Shown here piece after piece: positions 7,101 through 7,606 of a DNA stretch of 7,606 nucleotides. Location of the stretch: positions 2,127-9,732 of the forward strand of contig PKXI01000023.1 in the NCBI GenBank assembly GCA_003133425.1. Direction: 5' to 3'. Source of the DNA: Acidobacteriaceae bacterium. Lineage in GTDB: Bacteria > Acidobacteriota > Terriglobia > Terriglobales > Acidobacteriaceae. Positions within the stretch are counted from its first letter, which is position 1, and the number at the start of each line of letters is the position of its first letter. The notes beneath the pieces are model-generated. The model had not been told where the DNA came from and made no database searches. It was given only the letters and a program-made list of their open reading frames with translations. The position numbers and the translations under genes are program-made.

Positions 7101-7543
7101 ATTCCTATACAGGTAGGATGCCGGCTTGATTCAATTCGACAATCTTGGTGATTCATTGTTGCCGATTCAAGGGTGCCGACACCCCGAACGATCGTCCAGA
7201 AATATTTATTTATGCTTTGTTATGGGCCTGCGTTGGTTGAAAGGCTCCCCACGCCTAGATTACTTTGTGGAGTCTACCTCCATTGAGTGCAGAGCCAACG
7301 GCGAGTTCTTCCCGGAGGGTGGACGCCACATCTGTAACCGAGGATTTCGATAGCTTGCAGCATCATCTTAAGCGGCAATTGATGCACCGCTTCCCGAAAT
7401 GCAAATTTTCGGGATCAGTCCACAAACATCACGGAAGCAGCTGTCGCGCATAAATCAGATGCTCCCAACTCATACCGGCTGGAAGAACTCATGGACGCCA
7501 TACAACGACGGCTGATTGAACCTCCATGTCCGCATGTAAGTAT
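7101..7543. other. Long region without a recognisable gene, upstream of the glucoamylase
   Basis: No protein family is recognised on either strand. Short open stretches exist (for example plus strand 7126-7353 and 7265-7453), but their translations are Arg/Ser/His-rich and lack good ribosome-binding sites. Visible small structures are GATTCA three times (7128, 7150, 7164), GGGTG/CACCC around a four-base loop (7171-7184), and a stronger hairpin at 7392-7414. The glucoamylase promoter must lie in the first part, on the minus strand. A start-less frame at about 7390-7595 contains SYRLEELMDAIQRRLIEPP, which looks helical, but I cannot assign it. Confidence 0.4.
7392..7414. repeat. Hairpin TCCCGAAA / TTTCGGGA
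   Basis: An eight-base perfect stem (7392-7399 with 7407-7414) around a seven-base loop TGCAAAT. It is followed by no T-run on the plus strand; on the minus strand it is followed by GCGGTGCATC. Function unknown. Confidence 0.5.
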
Positions 7544-7606
7544 CCACCGGCAGAGCCGGTGGCTTTACGGTTGCTGGCCCCTCAAAGGGGCCTGATCGCA
7601 ACCGGT
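7544..7606. repeat. Paired strong hairpins at the window edge (REP-like or IS200/IS605-type end)
   Basis: Hairpin one: CCACCGGC (7544-7551), loop AGA, GCCGGTGG (7555-7562), a perfect 8-bp stem. Hairpin two is composite: outer arms CGGTTGC (7568-7574) and GCAACCG (7598-7604), and inner arms GGCCCCT (7576-7582) and AGGGGCC (7586-7592) around loop CAA, with a bulge of one base on one side and five on the other. They are separated by only five bases. Known: REP elements and the subterminal ends of IS200/IS605 transposons are short hairpins with few-base loops, often paired. No transposase gene is in the window, and the element may continue past the right edge. Intrinsic termination is unlikely because only CTTT or ATAC follows the first stem. 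Confidence 0.5.

Noticed and set aside
7104..7134. Possible minus-strand promoter for the glucoamylase: TTGAAT and TGTATA with a 17-base spacer.
   Set aside because: The -10 match is poor and the alternative TATAGG needs a 19-base spacer, so it cannot be told from chance.

Overview
The window looks like bacterial chromosome of moderate GC content. The protein set is a sulfite-oxidase-fold molybdoenzyme with an NEDxEYF-type tail, an HPP protein, an NnrS membrane protein and a cytoplasmic ~800-residue GH15 glucoamylase. It is most reminiscent of Acidobacteriota (Terriglobia-like), but that placement is inference from gene flavour; no marker gene is present.

Layout. (1) 1-696, +: 3' part of a molybdopterin-dependent oxidoreductase whose reading frame is open at the left edge. 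(2) ~720-1029, +: decayed HPP-family membrane protein, readable only by moving through three frames (two -1 shifts) and cut off before the family's later helices. It is followed directly by a 32-bp imperfect palindrome (1029-1060) and about 150 bp of unrecognised DNA. (3) 1209-2570, +: intact 453-residue protein distantly related to DyP-type peroxidases (DUF7405-like), starting at TTG behind a strong Shine-Dalgarno. (4) 2571-2806: intergenic region with small inverted and direct repeats. (5) 2807-4117, +: NnrS-family 12-helix membrane protein. (6) ~4141-4707, +: GAF-domain protein of the free-methionine-(R)-sulfoxide-reductase type, broken by an in-frame TGA, without a good start and with a probable frameshift at its C-terminus. 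(7) 4690-7089, -: full-length GH15 glucoamylase, convergent with the rest, starting at GTG. (8) 7101-7606: no recognisable gene; it ends at the window edge in two strong hairpins that resemble REP units or the ends of single-strand (IS200/IS605-type) transposons.

How the parts fit. The plus-strand genes share a theme of redox and reactive nitrogen or oxygen stress: molybdenum oxidoreductase, HPP (members implicated in nitrite transport), a peroxidase-like protein, NnrS (nitric-oxide-associated), and a GAF/fRMsr-like protein (oxidised methionine or NO/redox sensing). Two of the five are degenerate, so the array appears to be eroding. The glucoamylase is an unrelated carbohydrate-metabolism gene. 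No complete new system is evident. The items most worth following up are the two pseudogenes, the divergent DyP-like protein and the hairpin pair at the right edge.
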